Source: an uncultured Clostridia bacterium (GTDB lineage: Bacteria > Bacillota > Clostridia > Christensenellales > UBA1242). From it: a DNA stretch of 51,122 nucleotides. Location: NCBI GenBank assembly GCA_934749845.1, contig CAKVHQ010000009.1, positions 1 through 51,122 on the forward strand, written 5' to 3'. The stretch's first letter is position 1. Each line of letters opens with the position of its first letter. Position numbers and translations under genes: made by a program. This document shows, piece after piece, positions 48,422-51,122 of this stretch. The notes under the pieces are model-generated. The model was not told where the DNA came from. It did no database searches and worked only from the letters and a program-made list of their open reading frames with translations.

Positions 48422-49234
48422 TTACTTTGAACTTTTATTAACTTTCTTTCTTGTTAAAAAGTATGCAAGAACTAAAACCATAACTGCCAGCATTGTTATA
48501 CCTAACATATCAGTTACTATTCCTGTTTGTGCTACTGTTTGTCCTTTGTAGCCTGATAGTTTTATAATTCCATTTACTATTGTATAGTCAAGAGAAGGAA
48601 TGTTACTATCTTCGGTATATTGTGTGTTGTCTTGCGAGTAATTTTCGTAAATTAGTCCTAACTCTTTGAATGTATGATTTGCTTGAAAAATTCTTATTTC
48701 GCTTAAATTTTTACAGCCAGTAAACATATCGGTAACATCGGCATCTGAGTTAATAACAACTCCATCTAAGCAAACTGTTTTTAAAGATGTACAGCCATAA
48801 AACATTCTACTTAAATTTTTAAACCTATTACCTGATTCGCTACATTCTACAACAATCGTAGTTAATTTGCTACAGCCTTCAAACATTGATTTATAAATAT
48901 CTTCATCATAAATAAAAGCCGCAGAACAAACTACTAAATCTCCCTCCAAGTTTTTATTGTTAATAGTGATTATATCATTAGCAAAACCTGAAACAGAAAT
49001 ATCTCCATCACTAATTAACTGGTCAATCGTTTTAACTAGGACTCTGGAATCGCTTGGTTCACCATTATTTGTTAAATATGTTCCTGCTTGATATAAGCCA
49101 TGACTATGATATGTGTCTGGTGTGTCTGCATGAACAGGTTTAGACTTATTTGTTGCAATCATAAGCGAAGTGAACATAAGTGCAATAATAAGCATAAATG
49201 TAATAATTTTAAATCTTTTTTGCGTATTTACCAT
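48422..49234 (-). CDS. DUF285-repeat surface protein with sortase-like tail
   Basis: The 270-residue protein has a signal peptide (about residues 7-36, ending KPVHADT). Three BspA-like DUF285 repeats follow: MFEGCSKLTTI, MFYGCTSLKTV and MFTGCKNLSEI. The C-terminus has VAQTG, a hydrophobic helix (ITMLAVMVLVLAYFL) and a basic tail (TRKKVNKSSK). That is the order of a cell-wall sorting signal, with VAQTG in place of LPxTG. It is probably an adhesion or interaction protein on the cell surface. AAGGAG precedes the ATG at 49232-49234. A hairpin and repeated elements in its leader (49262-49353) suggest regulation by attenuation. Confidence 0.85.
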   Translation of the reverse strand: MVNTQKRFKIITFMLIIALMFTSLMIATNKSKPVHADTPDTYHSHGLYQAGTYLTNNGEPSDSRVLVKTIDQLISDGDISVSGFANDIITINNKNLEGDLVVCSAAFIYDEDIYKSMFEGCSKLTTIVVECSESGNRFKNLSRMFYGCTSLKTVCLDGVVINSDADVTDMFTGCKNLSEIRIFQANHTFKELGLIYENYSQDNTQYTEDSNIPSLDYTIVNGIIKLSGYKGQTVAQTGIVTDMLGITMLAVMVLVLAYFLTRKKVNKSSK

Positions 49235-49261
49235 TTTTGTTTTTCTCCTTTTTAATTTTTA

Positions 49262-49296
49262 ATAAAAAAACAGCCAACCTTTTGGTTGACTGTTTT
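49262..49296 (-). terminator. Hairpin with T-run just upstream of the DUF285 gene (leader terminator)
   Basis: Stem AACAG-CAACC / GGTTG-CTGTT with one mismatch, loop of 4, T7 on the minus strand, immediately before the DUF285 ribosome site. In that position it would act on the leader of this gene rather than on a gene upstream. Confidence 0.65.
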
Positions 49297-49322
49297 AAAT
49301 GCTTTTCACCTTAACTCACTTA

Positions 49323-49353
49323 CTGGTCAACCATGTCGCTGGTCAACCATGTC
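49323..49353. repeat. Tandem 15-base repeat CTGGTCAACCATGTC x2
   Basis: Two exact copies with one base between (49323-49337, 49339-49353). On the minus strand each contains GGTTGAC, complementary to GTCAACC in the leader terminator. Confidence 0.85.
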
Positions 49354-49463
49354 CTAACTTTTTCGTTAGTTTATTCGCTATCCTTTCTCTTTAAGAGTTT
49401 CCCATTTTCGCTGTTTTATTGTCAAACGTTTTTGCACTATTTTGCAAAATTTTTTTATTTTAT

Positions 49464-49507
49464 TTTTGTAATCATGAATCACACTTTCAGTGTGAAAAGT
49501 TACAAAA
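49464..49507. repeat. Nested inverted repeat
   Basis: Outer stem TTTTGTAA/TTACAAAA (49464-49471, 49500-49507) and inner stem TCACACT/AGTGTGA (49479-49485, 49489-49495). Function unknown. Confidence 0.6.
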
Positions 49508-49591
49508 GCATTGGGGTTGCCATTCCACTTATTTTCACAAAAACTTCTTTGAAAATATTGTTATCATGACATTTCTAAAATGATAAGTAAT

Positions 49592-49619
49592 AAAAAAAGC
49601 TCACTTTAAATGAGTTTTT
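49592..49619 (-). terminator. Weak terminator after the XRE fragment
   Basis: Short stem CTCA/TGAG (about four to five pairs, one mismatch) plus a T-run on the minus strand. Confidence 0.5.
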
Positions 49620-49728
49620 AAAAATCGGTTAATCCTAAAATATAGTCGGTGCTAACATTAAAAAATCTAGCAATTTTAATTAAGGTATCTAAATCCGGTT
49701 CAAACTTTCCGTTCTCCCACCTGCTTAA
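49618..49728 (-). pseudogene. C-terminal fragment of an XRE-family HTH regulator
   Basis: Minus-strand frame reads LSRWENGKFEPDLDTLIKIA, then RFFNVSTDYILGLTDF and a stop: the end of the classic lambda-Cro/XRE helix-turn-helix. There is no start codon; a stop in frame (49729-49731) precedes it, so the N-terminal half is missing. Its 5' part overlaps, in another frame, the last codons of the HNH gene. A deletion appears to have joined the two genes here. Confidence 0.82.
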
Positions 49729-50491
49729 TTAAATAAAATTTTTTTGAAACTTTTTCCCCATATTCTCCTGTTAACTTAAATGTTAAATATGAATATCTTA
49801 AATCTTTAACAGAAAAATTTGTGTTAAAAGTTTCGCCAAAATTGTATTTTGTATCTAACAAATTTTTATTTTCATCAAACCATTCAATTTTATTAGTTTT
49901 GTCACAAGTTACAGATATAGTTCCTTGGTAATTATTAATATTGATATCAAAAATCCTAGGTACGTAACCACATTCATTTTTGAGTAAGTTTAATTCATCT
50001 TGTTTATATTCAGATTTAATTAATGGTATATAAATTTCTTTAATTTCAATATTCTTTCCACCAAACTTTTCTAAATTTGCAATCATCTTCCATCTGTAAA
50101 TTTTATTTCTTTCTTCGAAATCCATTTGTGCCTTGGCTAAATGCTTCGCAAATTCCAATTCATTACAGTTATTTACTTCCATAAAATGTCTTTTTGCATT
50201 TTCTCCAAAGCCCAGCCTTTGCGAATTTCTTATATGCTTAACCCCATGACATTTACTACAAATAGCAATAATATCTTTAAGTTTTTGAGTTTTTGTATCA
50301 ATGTCAAAATCCCAGACTTCATGAGCATCTAAATCATCTGTTTCAAATCCACAAATTGTGCATTTGTGATTTGCTTTGTCATAGCAAGTTTTTCTTAAAG
50401 TATCCCAATCTTTTTTAGCTAATGTTCTACTAAAATCATTACCCCAAGCACCCTTAGGCAATAATTCAATTTCTAATTTCAAATTTTTCAT
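49700..50491 (-). CDS. HNH endonuclease-like protein with beta-rich C-terminal domain
   Basis: The 263-residue protein has an HNH zinc-finger nuclease core: CTICG, then the catalytic-type segment DLDAHEVWDFD and IIAICSKCHGVKH, with the four Cys expected for the structural zinc. A middle helical part (residues about 95-140) and an Ig/PKD-like beta domain (GTISVTCDKTNKIEWFDENK...YSYLTFKLTGEYG) follow. The final KQVGERKV is read from DNA that belonged to an XRE gene, so the natural end is altered. The start at 50491 has only a weak AGG site. It lies eight bases after a DUF4417 gene, a phage- or mobile-element-like pairing. Confidence 0.8.
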   Translation of the reverse strand: MKNLKLEIELLPKGAWGNDFSRTLAKKDWDTLRKTCYDKANHKCTICGFETDDLDAHEVWDFDIDTKTQKLKDIIAICSKCHGVKHIRNSQRLGFGENAKRHFMEVNNCNELEFAKHLAKAQMDFEERNKIYRWKMIANLEKFGGKNIEIKEIYIPLIKSEYKQDELNLLKNECGYVPRIFDININNYQGTISVTCDKTNKIEWFDENKNLLDTKYNFGETFNTNFSVKDLRYSYLTFKLTGEYGEKVSKKFYLIKQVGERKV

Positions 50492-50498
50492 ACTGTGC

Positions 50499-51122
50499 CT
50501 ACCTTGTTGGATATAACTCGCCCGACATATATTTTTTCATATAGTTTTCAAGACCCATTTTTGCAATTAATTCCTCTTGGTCAAATGGACTAACAGCCTT
50601 AATGTTTCCCGTCATTTCATCAAATGGTGTTCCATAACAAATAATTCCAGTAGGTTTAATTACTTCCATCATTTTATTATAGCTCTTCATAAACTCATGC
50701 TTGTATTCTTCTCTACAATAAGTCGAAACTGCAACTACAGACCCCTGCTCTATACCATCAAAACAAAAATCATAACTATCATCGCCGGCACAGCATATTG
50801 TTGGTATCACTTTCATTCCATGCTTTTGAAAAAACGCACCACACCATCTATTTTTAAATGTACTAAAAATTTGGAGTGCCTTTGGCATATCCCAGTATAA
50901 ACTAAATTCTGGAGATAACACTGCATAATATTGTTTCAATTTTTCCATTGCTAGTTCTGGTTTTTCATAAACATTTTCAAATAACCAATCATAAGTAAAA
51001 AAGTGAATCGTTTTATCTTTATTTTCTACATCGTTTAATTTTGTTTTTGTGTAATTCCATAAATCGATTTTCTCTAAATCAATTTCTTGTTTTTTAATTA
51101 GTGGCATACCATATTTACCAAC
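50499..51122 (-). CDS. DUF4417 protein, 5' end beyond the window
   Basis: The visible part is about 207 codons; the frame is open to the right edge (VGKYG precedes the first visible Met at 51105-51107), so the true start probably lies outside. It matches DUF4417 proteins: MPLIKKQEIDLEKIDLWNY, HFFTYDWLFENVY, YAVLSPEFSLYWDMP, FKNRWCGAFFQKHG, and the Gly-rich end YMSGELYP. The family is common on phages, plasmids and other mobile DNA; its function is unknown. The following HNH gene starts eight bases downstream. Confidence 0.85.
   Translation of the reverse strand, partial: VGKYGMPLIKKQEIDLEKIDLWNYTKTKLNDVENKDKTIHFFTYDWLFENVYEKPELAMEKLKQYYAVLSPEFSLYWDMPKALQIFSTFKNRWCGAFFQKHGMKVIPTICCAGDDSYDFCFDGIEQGSVVAVSTYCREEYKHEFMKSYNKMMEVIKPTGIICYGTPFDEMTGNIKAVSPFDQEELIAKMGLENYMKKYMSGELYPTR

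Larger units (their letters stand above)
49235..49617. other. Intergenic region with repeats and nested hairpins, no gene
   Basis: No gene is supported. Contents from left to right: a terminator-like hairpin (49262-49296), two tandem 15-base repeats (49323-49353), a CTAAC/GTTAG hairpin (49354-49369), and a nested double stem (49464-49507). A minus-strand stretch ending ...KQRKWETLKEKG before a stop (near 49370-49450) is coding-like but has no clear start and may be a remnant. Confidence 0.55.

Noticed and set aside
49323..49353. CRISPR-like tandem repeats
   Set aside because: Only two copies with a one-base gap; no spacers and no cas genes.
49333..49569. Plus-strand 78-codon ORF rich in Phe
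   Set aside because: It covers the direct repeats and the nested hairpin, has no ribosome site and no family-like pattern.
1..51122. tRNA and rRNA genes, CRISPR arrays, complete insertion sequences, replication origin
   Set aside because: No cloverleaf with a GTTCGA arm other than the tmRNA, no transposase, no spaced repeat array and no DnaA-box cluster was seen on either strand.

Overview
The window is AT-rich DNA from a low-GC Firmicute, most likely an uncultured gut Clostridia-type bacterium with a spore-forming ancestry. The evidence is a CIRCE/HrcA heat-shock operon, near-consensus sigma-A promoters (TTGACA-N17-TATAAT), Shine-Dalgarno sites on most genes, a secG-rnr-smpB-ssrA cluster, SpoVT next to a SpoVB-type flippase, SpoVG, and a BclA-like collagen-repeat protein. 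The species cannot be fixed from the sequence alone. Almost all genes lie on the minus strand. The few plus-strand genes (patatin, collagen-like protein, a Cys-rich micro-protein, spoVG) are single units, and at least three of them end in a clear terminator.

Layout. 1-2.2 kb: hrcA, a new 34-residue Cys-rich ORF, grpE with a CxC-rich insert, and the start of dnaK. 2.3-4.8 kb: an orphan 156-residue protein with a perfect promoter, then hemW and truA. 5.2-9.9 kb: transketolase with a P-loop-less shikimate-kinase-like protein, a membrane-anchored ComEC-type hydrolase, and a divergent patatin. 10-21.4 kb is accessory surface/repeat territory: an acidic coiled-coil membrane protein, a collagen-like protein, three tandem LRR paralogues with matching promoters and decayed pieces of neighbouring genes between them, a lipoprotein, a SAP-domain protein, and a BspA-like lipoprotein. 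21.5-27.8 kb: small proteins, tmRNA and smpB, rnr, secG, a WYL regulator, rdgB. 27.9-33 kb: a compact Na/Pi transporter-pgk-tpiA-gpmI operon. 33-37.8 kb: dusB, SpoVB-like flippase, spoVT, cardiolipin synthase. 37.9-42.1 kb: a 1401-residue anchored surface protein. 42.3-43 kb: an ArsR regulator divergent from a micro-protein with a cysteine every third residue. 43-48.4 kb: AI-2E family transporter, prfA, prmC, rpmE, murC, spoVG. 48.4 kb to the end: a DUF285 surface protein with an unusual leader, an XRE fragment, an HNH nuclease and a DUF4417 protein.

The most unusual items are: the LRR/collagen/lipoprotein duplication array; the ArsR/CxxC micro-protein pair; a GC-rich three-armed inverted-repeat element overlapping the rnr stop codon; a tmRNA whose predicted tag ends in YAYAC instead of ALAA; cysteine clusters inside the heat-shock operon; a candidate attenuator before the DUF285 gene; and a set of genes that look leaderless. 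All functional statements come from motif recognition by eye; no database search was possible.
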